In this document: piece by piece, positions 1 through 7,805 of the stretch
How positions within the stretch are numbered: position 1 is the stretch's first letter
Layout of the letters: the number at the start of each line of letters is the position of its first letter
Assembly: GCA_016788685.1 (NCBI GenBank)
Contig: JAEUSS010000138.1
Location: 1 to 11,839 of the forward strand
Direction of reading: 5' to 3'
Origin: Prolixibacteraceae bacterium
Lineage (GTDB): Bacteria; Bacteroidota; Bacteroidia; Bacteroidales; Prolixibacteraceae
Length of the DNA: 11,839 nt
Made by a program: the position numbers and the translations under genes
The notes under the pieces: generated by a model
What the model was told of the DNA's origin: nothing
The model's database searches: none
Seen by the model: only the letters and a program-made list of their open reading frames with translations

Positions 1-954
<954 letters not shown>

Positions 955-1308
955 TTACTTTTCGAGTTTAAAGATCCGCTCCATCAGTTGCCATTTCTCA
1001 TCGGCGGTGGCTTCGGCTGATGTTTGCTGAAAACGGGATACATAAGCTTCCCATTCGCTCTGTCGGGGCTGAGTAGCCAGAAGAGCCATGGCCTGATCAT
1101 GATCAAACCCGGCAACTGTATCCATGATCATAAACAAACGGGTACCCAACAGGTATATTTCCATGTCGATGATGCCCACCTGGCGCATTCCCTGCGTGAT
1201 TTCGGGCCAGACTGCCCCTGGAGCATGCACCTTCTTGTAATCTTCAATCAGTTTAGCATCGTCCCGGAGCGAAAGCGTTTTGCAGTATCTTTTGTACGGA
1301 GCATTCAT
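955..1308 (-). CDS. L-rhamnose/L-fucose mutarotase, RhaM (COG3254, DUF718) family
   Basis: A 117-residue cytosolic protein of the family that interconverts alpha and beta anomers of L-rhamnose, or in alternative fucose pathways L-fucose. The hallmark is H28 followed by W34-P35-E36, matching the H-x-x-x-W-P-E stretch of E. coli RhaM (about 104 residues), where the histidine is in the active site. The mid-region MEIYLLGTRLFMIMD matches the family's second beta-strand block. It starts 21 bases after the fucP stop, so the two are almost certainly cotranscribed. The permease upstream is FucP-like, so fucose is at least as likely a substrate as rhamnose, and I leave the symbol empty. The start is ATG with no Shine-Dalgarno. 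A direct repeat TAAGGAT-TAAGGAT lies in the short spacer. Confidence 0.9.
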   Translation of the reverse strand: MNAPYKRYCKTLSLRDDAKLIEDYKKVHAPGAVWPEITQGMRQVGIIDMEIYLLGTRLFMIMDTVAGFDHDQAMALLATQPRQSEWEAYVSRFQQTSAEATADEKWQLMERIFKLEK

Positions 1309-1329
1309 GATAAATAAGGATTAAGGATT

Positions 1330-2619
1330 TTATTTGTGAACTTTCAAGGTACGGTATCCATAAATACCAATGACAACAAAACAGATCAGCGGCAGAATAA
1401 ACGAGAAGTTTACGGCAGGAAGCCAGCCCACCCGCCCTAAATCAATAATAGCACCCTGCAGAGGCGGCATCAGTGCTCCGCCAACAATGGCCATCACCAA
1501 TCCGGCGGCACCCAGTGTGGCATCTTCCCCGAGTCCTTCGAGAGCAATACCGTAGATGGTCGGAAACATGAGTGACATGAACGCTGAAATACCGATAAGG
1601 CAATATAAACCAGACATGCCTTCAATTAAAATGGTTCCCAGGGTCATAAAAAAACCTCCGACGGCAAATAAAGTGAGCAGGAAACGTGAATTCAAGTATT
1701 TCATCAGCATGGTACTGATAAAACGACTGGACAAAAATATCCCCATTGCGATGATGTTGTAGTTTTGTGCCTGAGCCTTGGAGATACCCAAATTCTCGGC
1801 ATACTGAATAATAAATGTCCAGCACATAATCTGGGCTGCGACATAGAATACCTGGGCTATAACCCCTTCGCGATATTTAACATTGGCAACCAATCTTTTA
1901 AAGGTATCCATAGCATTAATCTTATGGTCATGCTCTTTGCGTTTAGGCATCTTAAAAAAGAAAATGACCAGAAACATCAGGATAACAACAAACCCAAGCA
2001 TGACATAAGGATCGCGGATTACAGCCAGATCATGTGTACGGATAACAGCTTTTTCGGCTTCTCCCAGGGAAGTGAAAACCAGATCACCGGCTTCGTTGCG
2101 AACATCTGACTGAAGCGAGGTTAGTATGAAATTAGAAGCCACAAACATCCCCAACAGCGAGCCCATCGGGTTAAATGACTGAGCCAGGTTTAATCTTCGG
2201 GTGGCTGTTGACTCATCACCCATCGAAAGAATGTAGGGATTCGCGGTTGTTTCCAGAAAAGCAAGTCCGAATGTCAGAATATATAATGAAAGAAGAAAAA
2301 ATTCGAAGACTTCGTATTTTGCTGCCGGATAAAACAAAAGAGCACCTAAAGCATAAAGTGCCAAACCTACCAGAATTCCCTTTTTATAACTGTATTTTTT
2401 CACATAAAGAGCTGCCGGAATAGCCATCGTTGCATATCCGCCGTAAAAGGCAAACTGGATCAAAGCCGCTTTGGCGTTCGATATTTCCATAACAGTTCTA
2501 AATGCGGCAACCATTGGGTTAGTGATGTCGTTGGCAAAACCCCACAACGAAAAAAGGGAGGTAATCAGAATAAATGGAACGAGTAGTTCTTTCGAAACAA
2601 CTTTAGCTTTCGTGTTCAC
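1330..2619 (-). CDS. fucP: L-fucose:H+ symporter-type MFS permease
   Basis: A 429-residue inner-membrane protein of the major facilitator superfamily with about twelve hydrophobic segments. It is collinear with E. coli FucP (438 residues) after a constant offset of 12. Shared blocks include FALLxSLFxLWxxAN at the N-terminus (here 16-30), YPAA (97-100), the LETTANPY block with E123 (equals E135 of FucP, essential for transport), RLNLAQSFN with Q147 (equals Q162), and FPTIYGIALEGLG (352-364). By ungapped alignment the essential FucP D46 is replaced by N34, with an acidic residue one turn earlier (D31). The start is GTG at 2619-2617; a TAA lies in frame five codons before it, so it cannot start further out. 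It is first in an operon with the mutarotase and divergent from the LacI regulator. Fucose is the best guess; related Bacteroidota permeases carry other sugars. Confidence 0.88.
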   Translation of the reverse strand: MNTKAKVVSKELLVPFILITSLFSLWGFANDITNPMVAAFRTVMEISNAKAALIQFAFYGGYATMAIPAALYVKKYSYKKGILVGLALYALGALLFYPAAKYEVFEFFLLSLYILTFGLAFLETTANPYILSMGDESTATRRLNLAQSFNPMGSLLGMFVASNFILTSLQSDVRNEAGDLVFTSLGEAEKAVIRTHDLAVIRDPYVMLGFVVILMFLVIFFFKMPKRKEHDHKINAMDTFKRLVANVKYREGVIAQVFYVAAQIMCWTFIIQYAENLGISKAQAQNYNIIAMGIFLSSRFISTMLMKYLNSRFLLTLFAVGGFFMTLGTILIEGMSGLYCLIGISAFMSLMFPTIYGIALEGLGEDATLGAAGLVMAIVGGALMPPLQGAIIDLGRVGWLPAVNFSFILPLICFVVIGIYGYRTLKVHK

Positions 2620-2660
2620 GGTCAGAATAGTTTAGTTATATAAAATTAGTCAGAGAAGTC

Positions 2661-2699
2661 AAAAAGACCATTGCACTACAAATACTTCAGGCTCTTTTT
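2661..2699. promoter_or_regulatory. Weak inverted repeat upstream of fucP
   Basis: AAAAAGACC (2661-2669) can pair with GG-c-TCTTTTT (2690-2699), a nine-pair stem with one bulged base and a 20-base loop. On the fucP strand the 3' arm ends in a run of T, giving an attenuator-like outline within the presumed fucP leader. The long loop and AT-rich stem make this uncertain. Confidence 0.25.
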
Positions 2700-2758
2700 A
2701 ACTCTTTCAAAAATCACGAAACAAATTTGATTTGCCAAACCATTTTCAGGAACTCTTC

Positions 2759-2778
2759 GACTGCAAAGCTTTGCAGTC
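2759..2778. promoter_or_regulatory. Perfect 20-base palindrome, probable LacI-family operator
   Basis: GACTGCAAAGCTTTGCAGTC is a perfect dyad with no spacer. Its core GCAAA-GC-TTTGC resembles the operators of LacI-family proteins; PurR, for example, uses GCAAA-CG-TTTGC. It lies in the 267-base gap between the divergent fucP and LacI-family genes, about 140 bases before fucP and 109 bases before the regulator. A spacerless perfect dyad suits a protein-binding site better than an RNA hairpin. That the neighbouring LacI protein binds it is inference from position and motif type. Confidence 0.65.
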
Positions 2779-2781
2779 CGG

Positions 2782-2805
2782 AAAAAATGTTGAGGAACAT
2801 TTTTT
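2782..2805. repeat. Perfect 10-base inverted repeat with 4-base loop
   Basis: AAAAAATGTT (2782-2791), loop GAGG, AACATTTTTT (2796-2805). The arms are perfect, and each strand reads as an AT-rich hairpin ending in six T residues. It lies only four bases beyond the 20-base palindrome, between divergent genes, where a terminator for either is not expected. It may be a second binding site, a leader hairpin, or a terminator shielding the two divergent units. Confidence 0.4.
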
Positions 2806-2841
2806 AACTGTCCCGAATGGACGGAGTTCCCGGGAAAAAAT

Positions 2842-2849
2842 TAGATTTG
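2842..2849 (+). promoter_or_regulatory. Probable -7 box for the LacI-family gene
   Basis: TAGATTTG matches TAnnTTTG exactly and sits 37 bases before the ATG, giving a leader of roughly 30 bases. No good TTG-type -33 element is seen at the usual spacing. A 10-base palindrome TTCCCGGGAA (2827-2836) lies just upstream of the box and could be a control site. Confidence 0.4.
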
Positions 2850-2886
2850 AGGTTTCAATTGCGTTTTAAAGTTAATTGTGTGACCT

Positions 2887-3909
2887 ATGGCTAAAAGGCG
2901 CGTTTCATTAAAAGATCTGGCTGCCGAACTGAATGTTTCCATTTCGACAGTATCACGGGCGTTAAGGAATCACCCGGACATCCGGGCTGAACTGACCCGG
3001 GAAATACAAGAGCTTGCCCGGGCAAGAAACTATACACCCAACCCTCTGGCCATGGGCTTACTGAGACAGGAAACTCACATGATCGGCGTTATTGTCCCCG
3101 ATCTGGTCACTCACTTTTATGCTTCAATCATCTCCGGAATAGAATATGTGGCGAAACAAAACGATTACTATATATTAATTGCCTCTTCGCGCGAATCGTT
3201 CGGGAAAGAACTGGAATCTGTACAGAATCTGCTGAAAACCCGAGTAGAAGGACTGATCGTTTGCCTGAGCCAGGAAACCAACTGCTTCGACCACTTCGAC
3301 CCGCTTATTAATAACGAGATTCCGCTTGTCTTTTTCGACCGCGTTTGCCGGACCGATGAAGTTCCGAGCGTGGTTGCCGATAATACCGAAGCTGCCCGGA
3401 AGGTTACCCGCCATTTTTACGAGAACGGTTGCCGCCGCATTGCCTTTATCAGCGGGCCGCCGCATCTGAACATCTCACAACAACGCTATGAGGGTTATTT
3501 ACTGGGTCTCCACGACTGCAAACTGCCTTTCGATGAAGAATTGGTGATGCATTGCGACCTGAGTACCGACGATGCTTCGCGCATAACCCGCCAGTTGCTT
3601 CAGCTGAAAAATATCCCCGATGCCATCTTCGGGATTAACGACACGGTTATCTTTGCAGCTATGAAAGAAATCAGGCAAACCGGGCTGACCATTCCAAACG
3701 ATGTGGCTCTCATCGGTTTTACCGGCGAATTTCATTCCACCATTGTTGAACCTTCGCTTACTGCGGTCACCCATCCGACTTTCGAAATGGGCAAAGAAGC
3801 TGCCAATTTGTTTTTTGAACGTATTTCTGATCCAACCGCAGCTCCCCGGCAAATAGAAATGAAGACCAGCCTGGTTGTCCGGAACTCTTCGATGAAAAAA
3901 ATGCTGTAA
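2887..3909 (+). CDS. LacI-family transcriptional regulator
   Basis: A 340-residue cytosolic DNA-binding protein of normal family length. Residues 6-32 are the helix-turn-helix (VSLKDLAAELNVSISTVSRALRNHPDI), with recognition-helix residues I19 and S20 after S18. The hinge follows at about 48-60 (NYTPNPLAMGLL), then a periplasmic-binding-protein-like sugar sensor beginning GVIVPDLVTHFYASII. Typical core blocks are present: VEGLIV, PLVFFDR, RRIAFISGPP and the dimer/ligand region PDAIFGINDTVIFAAMKEI. It is divergent from the fucP operon, and a palindrome of the family's operator type lies between them, so it most likely represses that operon and is released by the sugar or a derivative. The ligand cannot be read from sequence. 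Confidence 0.92.
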   Translation: MAKRRVSLKDLAAELNVSISTVSRALRNHPDIRAELTREIQELARARNYTPNPLAMGLLRQETHMIGVIVPDLVTHFYASIISGIEYVAKQNDYYILIASSRESFGKELESVQNLLKTRVEGLIVCLSQETNCFDHFDPLINNEIPLVFFDRVCRTDEVPSVVADNTEAARKVTRHFYENGCRRIAFISGPPHLNISQQRYEGYLLGLHDCKLPFDEELVMHCDLSTDDASRITRQLLQLKNIPDAIFGINDTVIFAAMKEIRQTGLTIPNDVALIGFTGEFHSTIVEPSLTAVTHPTFEMGKEAANLFFERISDPTAAPRQIEMKTSLVVRNSSMKKML

Positions 3910-3931
3910 CACGCACCCGTGCTTGTGTTTT
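3909..3931 (+). terminator. Possible terminator of the LacI-family gene
   Basis: Immediately after the stop codon, ACAC-GCA (3909-3915) pairs with TGC-tt-GTGT (3920-3928) around loop CCCG, with two bulged T residues, followed by TTT. It is correctly placed, but the stem is imperfect and the T run is short. Confidence 0.4.
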
Positions 3932-4022
3932 AAACTGCAAAGCAACTTCTTCACACATGAATTGCCTCCGGGAAAAGTGAAACGACTTCAGACCGCCCGG
4001 TTGCTTCTGCTTTGTCGGAGTT

Positions 4023-4087
4023 AATTTCCGGGGAAATTATTTCCCCAAAAATATTAACTTTGCCGCACTTTAAATATTCCGGAAATT
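4023..4087. promoter_or_regulatory. purM control region with nested GGAAATT half-sites
   Basis: AATTTCC (4023-4029) and GGAAATT (4032-4038) form a dyad with a 2-base spacer. GGGGAAA (4030-4036) and TTTCCCC (4040-4046) form an overlapping dyad with spacer TTA. A further GGAAATT (4081-4087), inside CCGGAAATT, completes a perfect 9-base inverted repeat with AATTTCCGG (4023-4031). The set brackets the -7 box and lies where the -33 element should be. This looks like an operator for an unknown regulator; binding is inference. Confidence 0.5.
4055..4062 (+). promoter_or_regulatory. -7 box of the purM operon promoter
   Basis: TAACTTTG is an exact TAnnTTTG match and is identical to the box found before gdhA. 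Transcription would start near 4069, leaving a leader of about 27 bases before the purM ATG at 4096. No TTG is seen at the -33 spacing; that position is occupied by the GGGGAAA/TTTCCCC dyad, which could mean activator dependence or repressor overlap. Confidence 0.55.
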
Positions 4088-4095
4088 CAGATAAT

Positions 4096-5265
4096 ATGTC
4101 AGCAGATAACCGATATATGGCACGTGGTGTTTCGGCTTCGAAAGAAGATGTGCACAACGCCATCAAAAACATCGACAAAGGATTGTACCCCAAAGCTTTT
4201 TGCAAGATCATCCCCGACATTCTGGGAGGCGATCCGGAATGGTGCAACATCATGCATGCCGATGGCGCCGGAACCAAATCGTCGCTGGCTTACCTGTACT
4301 GGAAAGAAACCGGCGACATTTCGGTCTGGAAAGGCATAGCACAGGATGCCATCATCATGAATCTCGACGATTTGCTTTGCGTGGGTGCAACTGATAACAT
4401 TTTGTTATCGTCGACCATCGGGCGTAACAAAAACCGGATTCCGGGTGAAGTGATCGCCGCGATCATCAACGGAACCGAAGAATTGTGTGCCGAATTGCGC
4501 GAAATGGGTGTCAACATTTACCCGACCGGCGGCGAAACGGCCGATGTGGGCGACGTCGTGCGTACCATTATTGTCGATTCGACCGTCACCTGCCGCATGA
4601 AACGCGAAGACGTGATTTCGGCAGATAACATTCAGGCTGGCGATGTAATCGTCGGACTGGCCTCCTTCGGACAGGCAACTTACGAAAAAGAATACAACGG
4701 CGGCATGGGCAGCAACGGTCTGACTTCGGCCCGCCACGACGTATTTGCCAATTACCTGGCACAAAAATACCCGGAGAGTTTCGATCCGGAAGTTCCGGCA
4801 GAGCTGATTTATTCAGGAAACAAAAAACTCACCGATGCCATTGCCGGAGTTGGGCTGGATGCCGGGAAACTGGTGCTCTCTCCTACCCGCACTTACGCGC
4901 CGGTAATTAAAGAATTGCTGGAAACGCTCCGGAAAAACATTCACGGAATGATTCACTGCTCGGGCGGCGCACAAACCAAAGTGCTGCATTTTGTCGGTAA
5001 CGTGCATGTGATCAAAGACAACCTGTTCCCCGTTCCGCCGCTGTTTCAGATGATTCAGGAAGAATCGGGAACCAGCTGGTCGGAAATGTACAAAGTTTTC
5101 AACATGGGTCATCGTTTCGAGGTTTATCTGGCTCCGGAATTTGCCCAGGAGGTAATCGCTGTTTCAGAAAAATACAACATCGAAGCCCGGATTGTCGGAC
5201 ATGTTGAGAAGGCAGAAGGCAAGAAACTGACCATCAAGTCTCAGTTCGGCACATTCGAATATTAG
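4096..5265 (+). CDS. purM: Phosphoribosylformylglycinamidine cyclo-ligase (AIR synthase), Bacteroidota type
   Basis: A 389-residue cytosolic enzyme. PurM uses ATP to cyclise formylglycinamidine ribonucleotide to aminoimidazole ribonucleotide in purine synthesis. The PurM-fold signatures are DGAGTK (D56-K61; DGVGTK in classical PurM) and GGETAD (145-150; GGETAE in E. coli), plus a glycine-rich GGMGSNGLTSARHDVF block and HCSGGAQTK. It is longer than E. coli PurM (345 residues) and matches the divergent Bacteroides form I remember. I chose ATG 4096 over the upstream in-frame start at 4012 because the protein similarity begins at RYMARGVSASKEDVHNAIKNID and the promoter -7 box (4055-4062) lies inside the longer reading. 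It is first of four same-strand genes, with prfA 66 bases downstream. Confidence 0.9.
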   Translation: MSADNRYMARGVSASKEDVHNAIKNIDKGLYPKAFCKIIPDILGGDPEWCNIMHADGAGTKSSLAYLYWKETGDISVWKGIAQDAIIMNLDDLLCVGATDNILLSSTIGRNKNRIPGEVIAAIINGTEELCAELREMGVNIYPTGGETADVGDVVRTIIVDSTVTCRMKREDVISADNIQAGDVIVGLASFGQATYEKEYNGGMGSNGLTSARHDVFANYLAQKYPESFDPEVPAELIYSGNKKLTDAIAGVGLDAGKLVLSPTRTYAPVIKELLETLRKNIHGMIHCSGGAQTKVLHFVGNVHVIKDNLFPVPPLFQMIQEESGTSWSEMYKVFNMGHRFEVYLAPEFAQEVIAVSEKYNIEARIVGHVEKAEGKKLTIKSQFGTFEY

Positions 5266-5331
5266 CTACGCTCTGCGGAATACCCAGGCTTAGTACTAAT
5301 ATTTTATCAAAAATCTATCATCTCATTACAT

Positions 5332-6417
5332 ATGGCAGACTATTCATTACTCGAAAAATACGACGCAATCAGGTACCGGTTCGAAGAAGTTGGCTCTCAA
5401 ATTACCGACCCGTCGGTAATGAGCGACATGAAACGCTACGTCAAACTCAACCAGGAATACAAAAGACTGGAATCGCTTACCAATGCGTTCAAAGAATACA
5501 AAGCAATCATCGACAACATCGAATCGGGCAAACAAATGCTCGATGAAGAGACTGACGAAGACCTGCGCGAAATGGCCCGCGAAGAAATTGAAGCTTCGGA
5601 AGCCCTGATTCCGGAGAAAGAACAAAACATCAAATTACTCCTGATTCCGGCCGATCCGGAAGACGGCAAAAATGCCATCCTCGAAATCCGTGCCGGTACC
5701 GGCGGCGACGAAGCCAGTATCTTTGCAGGCGATTTGTTTCGCATGTACACCAAATACTGCGAGCGCAAAGGCTGGCGTATGGAAGTAACCAACACCAGCG
5801 AAGGAACTTCGGGCGGATACAAGGAAATTGTGGCAACCATTTCAGGCGAAGGGGTTTATGGTGTGATGAAATACGAATCGGGTGTTCACCGTGTGCAGCG
5901 TGTGCCGCAAACCGAAACACAGGGTCGCGTACACACTTCGGCAGCTACCGTGGCTGTTTTGCCTGAAGCCGAAGAATTTGACATCGACCTGAAGGAAAGC
6001 GACATCCGCAAAGATACCTACTGCTCGTCGGGACCTGGCGGACAGTCGGTAAATACAACCTACTCAGCGATCCGCCTGACACACATTCCGACCGGAATCG
6101 TGGTAACTTGCCAGGACCAGAAATCGCAGATTAAGAACCTGGCCAAGGCAATGATTGAGTTGCGTACCCGTATTTACAACCAGGAACACCAGAAATACCT
6201 GGACGCGATTGCCTCGAAACGTAAAACCATGGTTTCAACCGGCGACCGTTCGGCTAAAATCCGCACCTACAACTGGCCGCAGGGACGTATCACCGACCAC
6301 CGCATCAACCTGACCATTTATAACCTTCAGGCAGTTGTTGGCGGCGACCTCGACGAAATCATCGGCAAACTGCAGGTGGAAGAAAACGCAGAACGACTGA
6401 AAGAAGCGGAAATTTAA
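5332..6417 (+). CDS. prfA: Peptide chain release factor 1
   Basis: A 361-residue class I release factor that reads UAA and UAG in the ribosomal A site and triggers hydrolysis of peptidyl-tRNA. The catalytic GGQ is G236-G237-Q238 within SSGPGGQSVNTTYSAIRLTH. The codon-reading PxT motif is P192-Q193-T194 in HRVQRVPQTETQGR, where E. coli RF1 has PAT. RF2 would have SPF here, so the RF1 assignment is secure. The N-terminal coiled domain covers about residues 1-105, followed by the conserved EIRAGTGGDEASIFAGDL block. Length matches the family (E. coli 360). It lies between purM and pyrF on the same strand, with spacers of 66 and 80 bases. Confidence 0.97.
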   Translation: MADYSLLEKYDAIRYRFEEVGSQITDPSVMSDMKRYVKLNQEYKRLESLTNAFKEYKAIIDNIESGKQMLDEETDEDLREMAREEIEASEALIPEKEQNIKLLLIPADPEDGKNAILEIRAGTGGDEASIFAGDLFRMYTKYCERKGWRMEVTNTSEGTSGGYKEIVATISGEGVYGVMKYESGVHRVQRVPQTETQGRVHTSAATVAVLPEAEEFDIDLKESDIRKDTYCSSGPGGQSVNTTYSAIRLTHIPTGIVVTCQDQKSQIKNLAKAMIELRTRIYNQEHQKYLDAIASKRKTMVSTGDRSAKIRTYNWPQGRITDHRINLTIYNLQAVVGGDLDEIIGKLQVEENAERLKEAEI

Positions 6418-6423
6418 TGATCC

Positions 6424-6487
6424 GGGTTGCGTGTTGCGAGTTACGAGTTGGAAAACAACCCGTAACCCGAATCCCGTAATCCGCAAC
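6424..6487. repeat. Degenerate seven-base repeat array in inverted halves
   Basis: The left half (6424-6450) reads as consecutive heptads GGGTTGC, GTGTTGC, GAGTTAC, then GAGTTG. The right half (6456-6487), read on the other strand, is GTTGCGG, ATTACGG, GATTCGG, GTTACGG, GTTG. Aligned as arms around the loop GAAAA (6451-6455), 22 of 30 positions pair, with two more G-T pairs. The best-paired parts are GTTG/CAAC and GTTACG/CGTAAC next to the loop. It fills nearly all of the prfA-pyrF spacer. It could fold in the operon RNA, but there is no T run, so it is not a typical terminator. Confidence 0.7.
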
Positions 6488-6497
6488 AATATACAAA

Positions 6498-7331
6498 ATG
6501 AACAGAGAACAACTTTTTGAACAAATCAAGCAGAAACGCAGCTTTTTATGCGTTGGATTAGATACCGACATTCTGAAGATTCCACGTTTCCTGAACGAAA
6601 CCAGTGACCCGATTTTTGCCTTCAACAAAGAGATTATCGATGCCACGCATGATTTGTGTGTGGCCTACAAACCAAACCTGGCATTTTACGAAAGTCAGGG
6701 TGTGGCCGGCTGGATCAGCCTGGAAAAAACAGTGAAATACATCCGCGAAAAATATCCGGAACAATTCATCATTGCCGACGCCAAACGCGGCGATATTGGC
6801 AACACATCGAACCTGTATGCCCGTGCGTTTTTCGACCACATGGACTTCGACGCGGTAACTGTTGCCCCATACATGGGCGAAGACTCGGTCAAACCGTTTA
6901 TGACTTACCTCGACCGCTGGGTGATTTTGCTGGCACTGACCTCTAACAAAGGAGCAGCCGATTTTCAATACCTGAAGAATACCGAAACAGGTGAGCAGTT
7001 GTTCGAATCGGTGCTGAAAACCTCACAGACCTGGGGAACAACCGACAACATGATGTATGTGGTTGGCGCCACCAAAGCCGAAAAACTGGAAGAAATACGC
7101 GAACTGGTTCCCGATCATTTTCTGTTGGTACCGGGCGTTGGGGCACAAGGCGGAAGCCTGGAAGAGGTCGCCAAATATGGCCTGAACGATAAATGCGGGT
7201 TGCTGGTCAACTCGTCGCGCCAGATTATTTATGCTTCGGACGGAGAAGACTTTGCCGAAAAAGCCCGCAACGAAGCCCTGAATGTTCAGGTTGACATGGA
7301 AGAGCTCTTGCTGGAAGCCGATTTGCTGTAA
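6498..7331 (+). CDS. pyrF: Orotidine 5'-phosphate decarboxylase (long, type 2)
   Basis: A 277-residue cytosolic enzyme that decarboxylates OMP to UMP, the last step of pyrimidine nucleotide synthesis. It starts with the substrate-binding GLDTD (D22) and has the catalytic motif [12 protein letters not shown] with D94 and K96, the form typical of the longer type 2 family rather than the roughly 240-residue E. coli type. Later blocks [29 protein letters not shown] and [14 protein letters not shown] include the phosphate-binding region. ATG 6498 gives the full conserved N-terminus; the leader is A-rich without Shine-Dalgarno. The next gene follows after 11 bases, so they are very likely cotranscribed. 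Confidence 0.96.
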   Translation: MNREQLFEQIKQKRSFLCVGLDTDILKIPRFLNETSDPIFAFNKEIIDATHDLCVAYKPNLAFYESQGVAGWISLEKTVKYIREKYPEQFIIADAKRGDIGNTSNLYARAFFDHMDFDAVTVAPYMGEDSVKPFMTYLDRWVILLALTSNKGAADFQYLKNTETGEQLFESVLKTSQTWGTTDNMMYVVGATKAEKLEEIRELVPDHFLLVPGVGAQGGSLEEVAKYGLNDKCGLLVNSSRQIIYASDGEDFAEKARNEALNVQVDMEELLLEADLL

Positions 7332-7342
7332 AAAAGTTAGAA

Positions 7343-7792
7343 ATGCTTCGGCTCCGCCCCCATCATATTCTGGATATCGTGAGAAACATCGGTCACGGCC
7401 GAAAAATGGAACCACATCCGTTTGGCCATGATGTACATGGCATTACTCAAAAGATAATCGCAGATGTTGATCAACCGCTGTTGCTGGTTGTAGGCGCCGA
7501 TGATATTTGTCTCCCTTGTTCGAAGCTGAACGCCGACCAAATGTGCGTTGATGTATTGCTTCAATGCGATGACAAACCGTCCAAACAAGAATACAACGAT
7601 GCGCTGGACGTGAGGGTACTGAACTTCCTCAATTTAAAAGAGGGAACTCAATTAACTGTTCGGGAATATCTGAACGTTGTACATGCAAAACTCGACGGGA
7701 TTGAAAAAGTATGTACCCATCCCAAAGAAGACGAGAACTATCGGCTGGAAGGCCTTACGATGGGACTCGAAAAACTAGGAATTACGCGATAA
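7343..7792 (+). CDS. DUF1284 family protein, function unknown
   Basis: A 149-residue soluble protein without signal peptide or membrane segment. I recognise the DUF1284 signature: an N-terminal LRPHHIL (residues 4-10; commonly LRPHHLLC) and a central GADDICLPC (51-59), followed by C68 and C75. Cysteines 56, 59, 68 and 75 with histidines 7 and 8 suggest a metal or iron-sulfur site. The usual cysteine after LRPHHLL is D11 here, so the site may differ. DUF1284 proteins have no established function that I know of. The gene starts 11 bases after the pyrF stop and is the last of the purM-prfA-pyrF unit, just before a strong terminator, so it is probably expressed with nucleotide-synthesis genes. 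Confidence 0.85.
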   Translation: MLRLRPHHILDIVRNIGHGRKMEPHPFGHDVHGITQKIIADVDQPLLLVVGADDICLPCSKLNADQMCVDVLLQCDDKPSKQEYNDALDVRVLNFLNLKEGTQLTVREYLNVVHAKLDGIEKVCTHPKEDENYRLEGLTMGLEKLGITR

Positions 7793-7805
7793 AAGATTTA
7801 ATGCA

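Noticed and set aside
1315..1328. Direct repeat TAAGGAT-TAAGGAT between fucP and the mutarotase
   Set aside because: Only two short copies in an AT-rich spacer; too little to call an element.
3499..3954. Long minus-strand reading frames over the LacI gene, and similar ones over purM, prfA and pyrF
   Set aside because: They are antisense shadows of well-recognised genes, lack domain signatures and are rich in residues typical of reverse-strand reading.
4012..4095. Longer N-terminus for purM starting at 4012
   Set aside because: The extra 28 codons cover the -7 box and dyads of the promoter and show no similarity to PurM; the family sequence begins at the ATG at 4096.
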